NCBI RefSeq assembly: GCF_020906275.1
Contig: NZ_CP086727.1
Coordinates: 1,736,001 to 1,800,000, forward strand
Origin: Parasphingorhabdus litoris DSM 22379
Lineage (GTDB): Bacteria; Pseudomonadota; Alphaproteobacteria; Sphingomonadales; Sphingomonadaceae
Direction of reading: 5' to 3'
DNA length: 64,000 bases
Positions 44,755-54,047 of this stretch are shown here, in pieces. Position numbers and translations under genes: made by a program. The notes under the pieces are model-generated. The model did no database searches. It was given only the letters and a program-made list of their open reading frames with translations, and was not told the origin of the DNA. Numbering within the stretch: position 1 is the stretch's first letter; each line of letters starts with the position of its first letter.

Positions 44755-45297
44755 ATGAACAAGACATTCCTCGCAGCCATCATGATGGCCACATTACCCA
44801 TTGCATGTTCTGCTCCCTCATCTGATACCGCAGAAACCAGCGAAACTGCCGAAACGGCGACCATTGTCGAAGTTTCCGATGACATGAAACTACCCGTTTT
44901 CACTGGTCCAGCCGGATCGGAAAATGTGGCTGTCAGCGGCTATGATACGGTCAGCTATTTTGAAGGTGACGGCGTGCCTGTGGAAGGCAGCAAGGATCAT
45001 CGCGTCAAATATAATGGCGTCGAATATCACTTTGCTTCAGCAGAAAATGCCGCCAAATTCCAAGCTGAGCCTGCGAAATATGCGCCGCAATATGGCGGAC
45101 ACTGCGCCTGGGCCGCATCACGGGGCAAGCTCGCATCTGGCGATCCTAACCTCTACGCGATTGTCGACGGCAAACTCTATTTGAACTTCAATCAACAGGT
45201 TCAGAACACCTGGAACGAGGATGTCACCGGCTTTATCGAAAAAGCCGACAAAGAATTCCCGAAAATTCCAGCGGACGCTCGTTACGATGACGCTTAA
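44755..45297 (+). CDS. YHS-domain lipoprotein (YHS 'seleno'-protein family), copy 2
   Basis: 180 residues from the ATG giving MNKTFLAAIMM, with AAAAGGAC upstream. Lipobox LPIACS makes it a lipoprotein. A Thr/Glu/Ala linker (about residues 22-45) leads to the YHS domain: NVAVSGYDTVSYFEGDGVPVEGSKDH, then YAPQYGGHCAWAASRG and DGKLYLNFNQQVQNTW. The domain is close to copy 1 but the anchoring differs (soluble versus lipid-anchored). It ends in a strong terminator, closing the three-gene group. Confidence 0.88.
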   Translation: MNKTFLAAIMMATLPIACSAPSSDTAETSETAETATIVEVSDDMKLPVFTGPAGSENVAVSGYDTVSYFEGDGVPVEGSKDHRVKYNGVEYHFASAENAAKFQAEPAKYAPQYGGHCAWAASRGKLASGDPNLYAIVDGKLYLNFNQQVQNTWNEDVTGFIEKADKEFPKIPADARYDDA

Positions 45298-45315
45298 TCG
45301 CAGGTCAAATAACTC

Positions 45316-45355
45316 AAAAGGGCGGTGGAACATGGTTCTGCCGCCCTTTTTATTT
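45316..45355 (+). terminator. Rho-independent terminator after the YHS cluster
   Basis: AAAAGGGCGG/CCGCCCTTTT stem with an inner GAAC/GTTC hairpin, followed by TATTTT. It separates the YHS cluster from the BLUF gene. Confidence 0.92.
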
Positions 45356-45422
45356 TCCGAATAGGTAAAAATTAACCAGAGTCAGATAATCCTGCAAATC
45401 TCCAGCGTTTGCAAGGCCCAGC

Positions 45423-45821
45423 ATGTACAGACTTGTCTATATCAGCACGCCAAAACCGGATATCACTCCGGCAGAAATGGCCGATATCTTGCGCGTCGGG
45501 CGCCGGAATAATGTCAAGAACGGTATAACTGGTCTTTTGATCCAGGATAAAAGGCGCTTTCTTCAATATCTGGAAGGGGAAGAAGAGCAGGTCGAGGAGA
45601 CTTTCGCTCGGATATCCGCAGACAGACGCCATTCCGCGATAATCCAGCTGAAAAATGGTTATATCGGGCGCCGTCAATTTCCCAAATGGGAAATGGCATC
45701 AAAATATGTCGATGGTGACGCCAGTCTGCTATCGGCAGTCAAGGAACTGGTAAAAAACTGCGATCGCGATGTGGCAAATGAATTGATGAGCTTTGCCGAG
45801 GCCCGGGACCGCGCCGCGTAG
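45423..45821 (+). CDS. BLUF-domain blue-light photoreceptor, single domain
   Basis: 132 residues. The BLUF fold is clear: LVYIS with the flavin-contacting Tyr 6, NNVKNGITGLLI with Asn 30, and FLQYLEGEEEQVEETFARI with Gln 48, the Tyr-Gln pair of the photocycle; KNGYIGRRQFPKWEM follows. After the core (about residue 95) only a short helix of 35 residues remains, with no EAL, cyclase or other output domain. Such stand-alone members act through protein contacts. The partner is not identifiable; neighbours are the YHS cluster (behind a terminator) and ilvC on the opposite strand. Confidence 0.92.
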   Translation: MYRLVYISTPKPDITPAEMADILRVGRRNNVKNGITGLLIQDKRRFLQYLEGEEEQVEETFARISADRRHSAIIQLKNGYIGRRQFPKWEMASKYVDGDASLLSAVKELVKNCDRDVANELMSFAEARDRAA

Positions 45822-45863
45822 CTTCCAACAAGCTACGTGCTAGCACGGTCCCAAGTTCATAGT

Positions 45864-46976
<1,113 letters not shown>

Positions 46977-47005
46977 GAGTGTTTCAATTCCATAATCCGT
47001 ACTAT

Positions 47006-47521
47006 TCAGGCCGCATCCAGCCCCCGGCCAATGGCGACAACGCCGGTCCTGCCGACTTCGACAAGGCCGACTTCGCGCATGAGGGCGACAAATGTCTGAA
47101 TTTTATCAGGCGCGCCGGTAATTTCGAAAACAAAGCTTTCAGTCGTGGCATCGACCACTCTGGCACGATAAACATCGGCGAGCCGCATCGCTTCGATCCG
47201 GTTTTCACCTTTGCCGGCAACTTTGACCAATGCCAGCTCGCGCTGCACATGTGGCCCCGCTTCTGTCAGGTCGCGAACGCTGTGAACTGGCACCAACCGA
47301 TCCAGCTGTGCGATAATTTGTTCAATGACATGCGGTGGGCCATTGGTGGCGATGGTGATCCGGCTAATCGCGTGATCCGCACTGATATCAGCGACAGTCA
47401 GGCTTTCGATGTTATAGCCGCGCGCCGTGAACATACCGGCTATCCGCGCCAATATGCCAGCTTCATTGTCAACCAATACGGCCAGAACATGCCGTTCAAC
47501 CCGTTCTTCTTTGATATGCAT
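47006..47521 (-). CDS. ilvH: Acetolactate synthase small (regulatory) subunit
   Basis: 171 residues. The ACT domain AVLVDNEAGILARIAGMFTARGYNIESLTVADI binds valine for feedback inhibition, followed by the typical C-terminal half. The ATG overlaps the ilvB stop by one base (TAATG), ensuring balanced subunit synthesis. Confidence 0.96.
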   Translation of the reverse strand: MHIKEERVERHVLAVLVDNEAGILARIAGMFTARGYNIESLTVADISADHAISRITIATNGPPHVIEQIIAQLDRLVPVHSVRDLTEAGPHVQRELALVKVAGKGENRIEAMRLADVYRARVVDATTESFVFEITGAPDKIQTFVALMREVGLVEVGRTGVVAIGRGLDAA

Positions 47522-49284
47522 TACACCAGCGCCTTTGCGTTATCATCCATCGTGCCCGTGACATCTTCTGGCGCCAACAGCATTTCAGTATGCGCTGCGC
47601 CCGATGGGATCATCGGAAAGCAATTGGCCAGTTTTGCAACGCGGCAATCGACCAATACTGGACCATCCGTTTCAATCATTTTTTGAATTCCAGCCTCAAG
47701 ATCAGCGGGATCTTCAATCAAAATACCTGTCCAGCCATAGCTTTCGGCCAGTTTGATAAAGTCTGGCAAACTATCGGAATAACTATTTGAATAACGGCTC
47801 TCATAGGTCAATTCCTGCCATTGTCGGACCATACCCATATATTCGTTATTGAGGATGAATATCTTAACTGGAAGGCGATATTGGCTAGCCGTACCCAATT
47901 CCTGAATATTCATCTGGATAGATGCTTCACCGGCAATGTCGATTACCAATGCGTCGGGATCGCCCAGCTGTGCCCCAATGGCTGCTGGCAGACCATATCC
48001 CATGGTGCCAAGGCCGCCACTGGTCAGCCATTTATTGGGTAGTTCAAAGTCAAAATGCTGTGCGGCCCACATCTGATGTTGACCGACCTCTGTGGTGATG
48101 ATCGGATTGCGTTCATGTGTAGCTTCCCACAGTTTGCGAATGGCTTCCTGTGGCATGATCTCGGTCTTGCTTTCCGGATAAGCGAGGCAATTTGTTGCCC
48201 GCCAGCCTTTGATCCGCGCCCACCATTCTTCATAGTCAGGAGCGCTAAACTTTCGCCCTTTAAGAACCGCAAGCAATTGCTCCATGATCCGGCCAACGTC
48301 GCCGATAACCGGCAGATCAACCCGGATTGTCTTGTTTACCGATGAGCGGTCAATATCCACGTGAATTTTCTTGCTGTTCGGTGAAAACGCGTCGATCCGT
48401 CCAGTGATGCGATCATCAAAGCGCGCGCCGAGGCAGATGATCAGGTCTGATCTGTTCATTGCCATATTGGCTTCATAGGTACCATGCATGCCCAGCATGC
48501 CTAGCCATTGCTCTGATGATGCGGGGAAAGCCCCCAGTCCCATAAGCGTAGAGGTTACCGGCGCACCAACCAGTTCTGCGAGTTCGCGCAATGTTTCACT
48601 GGCTTTCGGGCCGCTATTTATGACACCGCCGCCGGTATAGAATATCGGCGCTTTGGCCTGCATGATCATCTCAGCAGCCTGGTTTATCGCTTTGAAATCG
48701 CCATCAATTTGCGGCTGATACCGTGAATTGGTTTTCCCGTTATGTGCGCTGAATTCGGCCTCTGCGACCTGAACATTTTTTGGAATATCAACGACAACAG
48801 GACCAGGACGTCCTTGCGTCGCGATATGGAAGGCTTCGTTCAATACACCCGCAAGCTCTGAAGGTTGCTTTACGAGATAATTATGCTTGGTGCAGTGCCG
48901 AGTAATGCCAACCGTGTCGGCTTCCTGAAAGGCATCTGAACCGATAAGATTTGTTGCAACCTGTCCAGTAATCACGACCATTGGAATTGAATCCATTAAC
49001 GCATCTGTGATTCCGGTGACCGCATTGGTTGCACCCGGGCCGGATGTGACCAAAACAACACCAGGCTTGCCAGTTGAGCGGGCATAGCCTTCCGCTGCAT
49101 GAGTGGCAGCCTGCTCGTGGCGTACCAAAATATGCTTGATCTTAGGATGATCATAGAGAGCATCATAAATCGGCAGCACTGCGCCGCCGGGATAGCCAAA
49201 TACGGTGTCGACACCCAGATCAAGCAGGGTTTGAACCAATATATCTGCACCGCTTTTTTCGGCCACGTGAAGCTCCATTGCCAT
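47521..49284 (-). CDS. ilvB: Acetolactate synthase large (catalytic) subunit
   Basis: 587 residues from the ATG giving MAMELHVAEKSGADIL; the next ATG (MELHV) is equally possible, and an upstream extension of 18 residues would read through a hairpin. Motifs: GYPGGAVLPIYDAL, VRHEQAATHAAEGYARSTGKPG (catalytic Glu), the FAD region, and the ThDP site GEASIQMNIQELGTASQYRLPVKIFILNN. It makes acetolactate or acetohydroxybutyrate from pyruvate. A stable short hairpin and a frame rich in Ile/Leu codons precede it (see findings). Confidence 0.96.
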   Translation of the reverse strand: MAMELHVAEKSGADILVQTLLDLGVDTVFGYPGGAVLPIYDALYDHPKIKHILVRHEQAATHAAEGYARSTGKPGVVLVTSGPGATNAVTGITDALMDSIPMVVITGQVATNLIGSDAFQEADTVGITRHCTKHNYLVKQPSELAGVLNEAFHIATQGRPGPVVVDIPKNVQVAEAEFSAHNGKTNSRYQPQIDGDFKAINQAAEMIMQAKAPIFYTGGGVINSGPKASETLRELAELVGAPVTSTLMGLGAFPASSEQWLGMLGMHGTYEANMAMNRSDLIICLGARFDDRITGRIDAFSPNSKKIHVDIDRSSVNKTIRVDLPVIGDVGRIMEQLLAVLKGRKFSAPDYEEWWARIKGWRATNCLAYPESKTEIMPQEAIRKLWEATHERNPIITTEVGQHQMWAAQHFDFELPNKWLTSGGLGTMGYGLPAAIGAQLGDPDALVIDIAGEASIQMNIQELGTASQYRLPVKIFILNNEYMGMVRQWQELTYESRYSNSYSDSLPDFIKLAESYGWTGILIEDPADLEAGIQKMIETDGPVLVDCRVAKLANCFPMIPSGAAHTEMLLAPEDVTGTMDDNAKALV

Positions 49285-49289
49285 AGTTA

Positions 49290-49306
49290 AACCCGCCAAG
49301 GGCGGG
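49290..49306 (-). promoter_or_regulatory. Hairpin just before ilvB
   Basis: On the minus strand CCCGCC-CTT-GGCGGG-TTT lies eight bases before the first ilvB ATG. The T-run is only three bases, so it may act on translation by holding the purine-rich 3' arm, or be a weak attenuator. Upstream, from 49360, a frame begins MLRPILLIALQCSIA with six Ile/Leu in ten codons. Confidence 0.45.
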
Positions 49307-49414
49307 CGTTTGATAGGCGATGCTGCACTGCAAGGCAATCAACAAGATTGGGCGCAGCATACGCTCGAACTGGGCGGCGCTACATATTTATATATATTGT
49401 GTCAAGGCTAATTA

Positions 49415-50344
49415 TTATAATAATCTTACAATATCATCGATATTATCATTATTTATGATCTCCGCACAGCGAAGCCATCCGTCGGGACATTGATTGCGAA
49501 ACCAGGTAAATTGCCGCTTGGCATATTGGCGCGTTGCAGCCTTTGCCCGTTCCGCTGCTTCTTCGACGCTGCTATCGCCTTTGATTATCGCGATAATCTC
49601 GGGAACGCCGATCGCGCGCATGACGGGACAGTCGAGCGGTAAATTTCGATCCAATAGCTTCGCAACTTCGTCGCGCGCACCACTGTCGAGCATGATCTGA
49701 AAACGCTTATCACAGCGCCCATAAAGCCAATCGCGGGGTGGCAGCAGGACCAGTGGGCGCAAATTAATGTCTTTCGCTATGCCGCCTGCCATATGACTGT
49801 GCCAGTAATCCATTGGCTTGCCAGATGATCGCACCACTTCCAAGGCACGCATGATCCGGCTCGAATCGCGGGGGTATAGGCGCTGTGCAGACACGGGGTC
49901 TTCTTCGAGAAGAGCGGTGTAAGCATCGTTCACATCCATCGCCCGTACTGTCGAGCGGATGTTGGAATCAATCTTAGGTATTGGCGCAATTCCATTAAGC
50001 AGTGTTCGTACATAAAGCCCGGTGCCGCCGACCAATATTGGCAGTTCATCGCGATCATGTGCCGCAGCAATCTCCGCCTTTGCATCATTCGACCATCGGG
50101 CAGCCGAACAAGCATCAGCACCATTAATATAGCCATAAAGACGGTGATCTATGCCTTCCATTTCCTGTTCATTGGGCCGGGCACTGAGAATTTGAAGATC
50201 TGCATAAACCTGCGCGCTATCAGCATTGATGATCACAGAGGGTTGCTTTTTGGCCAGCTCCAGTGCCAATGCGGATTTGCCGCTGGCAGTAGGGCCAACG
50301 ATCAACGCCACGTCTTTATTATCTTTCGGAGAATTTATGCTCAT
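49415..50344 (-). CDS. miaA: tRNA dimethylallyltransferase
   Basis: 309 residues from the ATG giving MSINSPKDNKDV; a GTG six bases earlier is possible. P-loop IVGPTASGKSALALELAKK, INADSAQVYADLQILSARP, then GGTGLYVRTLLNGIAPIP and a C-terminal KRQFTWFRNQ typical of MiaA. It prenylates A37 of tRNAs reading UNN codons. Its 5' end overlaps that of the divergent serB by eight bases. Confidence 0.96.
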   Translation of the reverse strand: MSINSPKDNKDVALIVGPTASGKSALALELAKKQPSVIINADSAQVYADLQILSARPNEQEMEGIDHRLYGYINGADACSAARWSNDAKAEIAAAHDRDELPILVGGTGLYVRTLLNGIAPIPKIDSNIRSTVRAMDVNDAYTALLEEDPVSAQRLYPRDSSRIMRALEVVRSSGKPMDYWHSHMAGGIAKDINLRPLVLLPPRDWLYGRCDKRFQIMLDSGARDEVAKLLDRNLPLDCPVMRAIGVPEIIAIIKGDSSVEEAAERAKAATRQYAKRQFTWFRNQCPDGWLRCAEIINNDNIDDIVRLL

Positions 50345-51218
50345 CGCCACGCTAATAGCAGCAGATCAGCTGCAAAAGGGAGAGCTAAGTTCGGCTGCCG
50401 ATCGTTTGACGGGTATTGGTGGTCAAATTACCCGCATCGGCGATGTTGTCGATGGCAAAACGGCCGATATTGTTTTTGAAGGCGATTTGCCCGCTGCACG
50501 CAAAACGCTACCGGTGGACAATGTGGCGATTGATTTTGTCGTCCAGCATGCTGAGCATCGTGAGAAAAAGTTGCTGATATCCGACATGGATAGCACCATG
50601 ATCACGGTCGAATGTATTGACGAACTGGCAGGCTATGCCGGAATCAAAGACCAGATCGCGGAAATTACAGAGCGTGCCATGCTCGGAGAACTTGATTTTG
50701 AAGAAGCGCTTCGGGGCAGGGTGGCTTTGCTCGCTGGCTTGGAACTGTCTGCCATAGATCAGTGCCTTGACGAGAAAGTCGAGCTGATGCCTGGAGCAAA
50801 AACATTGGTTCGCACCATGGCGGGACGTGGCGCCAAAACTATCTTGGTTTCCGGTGGGTTCACGAGATTCGCAGACCCTGTTGCGAAAGCCATCGGTTTT
50901 GCCAGTGCGGAGGCTAACATACTGGCTGAGACCGATGGAATTCTGACGGGAAAATTGGACGGTCCAGTGGTTGATGCACAAAGAAAGGCTGATTTGCTCA
51001 GACAGAGCGCTCTGTCTGCGGGACTTTCTTTAGAACAGTGTATCGCTGTAGGTGACGGGGCCAATGATATTCCGATGATTGCCTTGGCCGGAATGGGCGT
51101 TGCTTATCACGCTAAACCAAAGGCTGCTGCTGCCGCGGACCTCGCGATCAAGCATAATGATCTCAGCGCCTTGCTTTATGTGCAGGGCATAGCATCTGAG
51201 GACTGGATGACGGATTAG
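50337..51218 (+). CDS. serB: Phosphoserine phosphatase
   Basis: 293 residues from the ATG giving MLIATLIAADQL, with GGAG six bases upstream; a longer frame runs antisense into miaA and is rejected. The N-terminal ACT-like region (to about residue 75) is followed by the HAD core: SDMDSTMITVECIDELAG (DxDST), ILVSGGFTRFADPVA (motif II Ser), and VGDGANDIPMIALAGMGVAYHAKP (motifs III/IV). Makes serine from phosphoserine. Divergent from miaA with overlapping starts. Confidence 0.96.
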   Translation: MLIATLIAADQLQKGELSSAADRLTGIGGQITRIGDVVDGKTADIVFEGDLPAARKTLPVDNVAIDFVVQHAEHREKKLLISDMDSTMITVECIDELAGYAGIKDQIAEITERAMLGELDFEEALRGRVALLAGLELSAIDQCLDEKVELMPGAKTLVRTMAGRGAKTILVSGGFTRFADPVAKAIGFASAEANILAETDGILTGKLDGPVVDAQRKADLLRQSALSAGLSLEQCIAVGDGANDIPMIALAGMGVAYHAKPKAAAAADLAIKHNDLSALLYVQGIASEDWMTD

Positions 51219-51237
51219 GCCGCACTCCAAACCACGA

Positions 51238-52302
51238 CTATCGTGACTTTACGATGCAATCATTGCCCGAAGCTTTTACAGTGCTGCACATCTTGTTTGC
51301 CTGTGCTCTGGTAGAAAATGGACCCGCTTGCAGCCGCGTAATATTGCCTGCAGCCACCAGATAGGGTTGCAGATTGTTCAATCCGGACACCCGTTTTTCC
51401 AAACTGTTCCAAAGGGCCTTGGCCTTGTTCTGATCGCCAAATGCTCCCAATTGCACGCGCCAATTGCCCATCGCTGTAGTGCGGACCGGTGTCGCAGCGG
51501 GTTTTGCCGTGGGCGCCGCAGCTGTCACAGGAGGTGCCGGTTTTTTGACCGGAGCTGCTTTCACTGCTGGTGCAGGAGCTGGCTTGGCTACCGGAGCAAC
51601 AGGCTGTGGTTTGGGCGCTGCAGCAGGAGTCGGCACAACTGTTTTGGATGCCGGTAATTGTGCTGTCTGAATGGCTCCGGTTGATTGCACTGGGCGCAGG
51701 CCGCCAACTTGAGCGGTTCGGACACGTTTTTCATTTTCTTCCATCTGCCCAGCCAATTGGATGGCCTGGCGGCGCTGGTCGAGTGGAATATATTTGTCCA
51801 TTTGCGCCATATTGGATGTTGCTTGCGGCAAACCAGCGGCGGAAGCGCGCGTCATCAGGGCATAAGCCTTGATCCAGTCTTTCTCGACAAAATCACCATT
51901 AAAATGGCCGGTACCAAGCACATATTGCGCGCGTGGTTCACCGCGATTGGCAGAGGCTTGTAAGTAGGGCAGAGCGTCTTTGCGACGCTGGTTCTGAAAT
52001 AGGATCAGTCCATAATTATCATTGGCCTGTAAATGTCCCTGATCGGCGGCGCGCTTATAATATTGCTCGGCCTTTGCCAAATCCTTCGGCACACCGCGAC
52101 CCAGCTTATAAGCCTGTGCCATATTGAATTGTGCATCGGCATCACCGGCGCTTGCGGGACCGCGCCATTCTGCAACGGCGGCTTTATAGTCGCCGCGGCC
52201 CCATGCATCGACGCCGTCCTTAACGTCGGCGAATGCTGGCGTTGCCAATCCCAATATGGCCGAAACCATCAACATGTGGCGCGCTGGTCTGGAATTTCTC
52301 AT
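51238..52302 (-). CDS. Sel1-repeat and SPOR-domain envelope protein
   Basis: 354 residues with a signal peptide ending at TPAFA. Residues of about 35-190 hold Sel1/TPR-like helical repeats (GDADAQFNMAQAYKLGRGVPKDLAKAEQYYKRAAD). A Pro/Ala/Lys linker (220-270) leads to a C-terminal SPOR domain (NWRVQLGAFGDQNKAKALWNSLEKR ... SRAQANKMCSTVKASGNDCIV). SPOR domains bind denuded glycan at the division septum. It diverges from the ParA-like gene across 260 bases. Confidence 0.88.
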   Translation of the reverse strand: MRNSRPARHMLMVSAILGLATPAFADVKDGVDAWGRGDYKAAVAEWRGPASAGDADAQFNMAQAYKLGRGVPKDLAKAEQYYKRAADQGHLQANDNYGLILFQNQRRKDALPYLQASANRGEPRAQYVLGTGHFNGDFVEKDWIKAYALMTRASAAGLPQATSNMAQMDKYIPLDQRRQAIQLAGQMEENEKRVRTAQVGGLRPVQSTGAIQTAQLPASKTVVPTPAAAPKPQPVAPVAKPAPAPAVKAAPVKKPAPPVTAAAPTAKPAATPVRTTAMGNWRVQLGAFGDQNKAKALWNSLEKRVSGLNNLQPYLVAAGNITRLQAGPFSTRAQANKMCSTVKASGNDCIVKSR

Positions 52303-52564
52303 GTGTTAAACCCTTGGTCTGCAAAAATTCAGGACATCATATTATCCGTAATTTGTCCTTAACGCCAATTTGCAAATTATTCGTAACCTTGTTTCAAAAA
52401 CAGAGCAAATTCGGATTCCAAATCTAACGGCGTGTAAAATAGTTTTTGGCCCCGAAAAAACATCACATTGTTGTTAACCCTATTTTAGCCCTGTTCTGTC
52501 AGAGGTGTGGATGAACGTAATTCAGACGTCCTGATCAACCCGAGATGAGACTAAGGGGAATAGA

Positions 52565-53287
52565 GTGCGAGTTCTAGCAATGGCATCCCAAAAAGGTGGT
52601 TCCGGCAAAACGACTTTGTCGGGCCATTTGGCCGTACAAGCCCAACTGGCCGGCGCCGGCCCGGTAGTTCTGATTGATATCGATCCTCAAGGTTCATTGG
52701 CCGATTGGTGGAACGAACGCGAAGCTGAACTGCCGGCTTTTGCGCAAACCACAGTTTCCCGTCTTGCCGCTGATCTGGCGATATTACGCCAGCAGGGTTT
52801 CAAATTGGCCGTTATTGATACGCCGCCAGCCATTACGATGGCAATTCAGTCTGTGATCTCCGTTGCGGAGCTGATTGTTATTCCAACACGCCCGAGCCCA
52901 CATGACCTTCGGGCTGTGGGTGCGACGGTTGATCTTTGCGAGCGCGCTGGCAAACCGCTTCTGTTCGTTGTCAATGGCGCGACGCCAAAAGCAAAAATTA
53001 CTTCGGAAGCTGCTGTAGCCTTGTCGCAGCATGGCACCGTCGCTCCGATCACGGTTCATCACCGTACAGATTTTGCCGGATCAATGATTGACGGTCGTAC
53101 CGTCATGGAGGTTGATCCCGAAGGCCGGTCTTCTCAAGAAATCCAGCAATTATGGGGATATGTCTCCGATCGTTTGGAAAAGAACTTCCGCCGTACGATA
53201 TTTTCATCACCTGCCATGACGCCCAGCCCGAATGTTGGTGTTCAGAGACCTGGAGGCAATTTTGGCCGCCGGGTCATCGGGTCCTAA
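52565..53287 (+). CDS. ParA-family ATPase (deviant Walker A)
   Basis: 240 residues from a GTG with AAGGGGA about seven bases upstream. MASQKGGSGKTTLSGHLAVQA is the deviant Walker A (two Lys), DIDPQGSLADWW the A' motif, and LAVIDTPPAITMAI the Walker B. It lacks an N-terminal HTH, so it is a small ParA/MipZ/ParC-like positioning ATPase that would cycle on the nucleoid or at poles. Not the chromosomal parA: no parB or parS was seen. The next gene, 18 bases on, encodes a likely DNA-binding or ATPase-stimulating partner. Confidence 0.9.
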   Translation: MRVLAMASQKGGSGKTTLSGHLAVQAQLAGAGPVVLIDIDPQGSLADWWNEREAELPAFAQTTVSRLAADLAILRQQGFKLAVIDTPPAITMAIQSVISVAELIVIPTRPSPHDLRAVGATVDLCERAGKPLLFVVNGATPKAKITSEAAVALSQHGTVAPITVHHRTDFAGSMIDGRTVMEVDPEGRSSQEIQQLWGYVSDRLEKNFRRTIFSSPAMTPSPNVGVQRPGGNFGRRVIGS

Positions 53288-53304
53288 TGGGAGGAGCAGA
53301 GAAT

Positions 53305-54012
53305 ATGAGCGAGCCAAAGCCACTAGCATCCCTGTCATCATCTCTTCTGGCCAGAAAGGGCGGCGCAAAGCCCGCCATGCGGCGCCAGGGGATGGCATTT
53401 CCAACGCAGTCTGATCATGAAAATGAAGATCTGGGTTGGAACGATATGGGCTATGATGCCAATCCAGACCACAACGCTGCGCCATCGGAAGAACAAGGGC
53501 CAGTCGATGCGGACCAATATCACTATAATCCTTTAGCTGGTGCCATTCCGGAAGCTGTTCCTGCGGTTAAGAAGCAGCAGGAAGAGATTGCGGCCAAGTT
53601 AAGCCAGCACCCAACGCGCGAAGCGGAAGTTGCCGAGCCAGAACCAGCACCTCAGGCTCAGCCTGTTGCTGAGGAACCAGCTGTTCCGGTTCCCCTATCA
53701 ATTTCTCGTGAAGTCGCGCCTGTGGCTGAAAATTCCAGCATTGGTGTCGCGCCTCCGCCTCGCAAAAAGGCAGCTGAGGCCAAAAAAGCACCAAAGACAC
53801 GGCGTCCGGCACAAAAGTCACGGACCCGCAAGGCCAAGGCCGCGTTTACCTTACGTTTGGACGCTGACAGGCACCTAAAACTGCGGTTGGCGACGGCTGT
53901 GAAGAATGTTTCTGCACAGCAGTTGGTAACCAAAGCCGTGGATGAATATTTGAGGACTATCCCCGAACTTGACGACTTGGCAGAGCGCATTCCGTCACGC
54001 GGCGCTGCATAA
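53305..54012 (+). CDS. Ribbon-helix-helix domain protein, ParA partner
   Basis: 235 residues from the ATG giving MSEPKPLASLSSSLLARKGGAKPAM, with GGAGGAG upstream; an ATG 18 bases earlier overlaps the parA-like stop. The N-terminal 30 residues are basic and conserved-looking, a form known to stimulate ParA ATPases in ParB/ParG-type partners (inference). The middle is a disordered Pro/Glu/Ala region, and a Lys/Arg-rich stretch (PPPRKKAAEAKKAPKTRRP) precedes a C-terminal ribbon-helix-helix (AAFTLRLDADRHLKLRLATAVKNVSAQQLVTKAVDEYL). Together with the ATPase it looks like a two-component positioning module. Confidence 0.78.
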   Translation: MSEPKPLASLSSSLLARKGGAKPAMRRQGMAFPTQSDHENEDLGWNDMGYDANPDHNAAPSEEQGPVDADQYHYNPLAGAIPEAVPAVKKQQEEIAAKLSQHPTREAEVAEPEPAPQAQPVAEEPAVPVPLSISREVAPVAENSSIGVAPPPRKKAAEAKKAPKTRRPAQKSRTRKAKAAFTLRLDADRHLKLRLATAVKNVSAQQLVTKAVDEYLRTIPELDDLAERIPSRGAA

Positions 54013-54047
54013 ACGAAGATATAGAATTTAATTGCGAGGGCATTGAT

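Noticed and set aside
52303..52564. Possible centromere (parS-like) site before the ParA-like gene
   Set aside because: No GTTTCAC-GTGAAAC palindrome or iterated sites could be seen; the region only shows an AT-rich promoter-like stretch.
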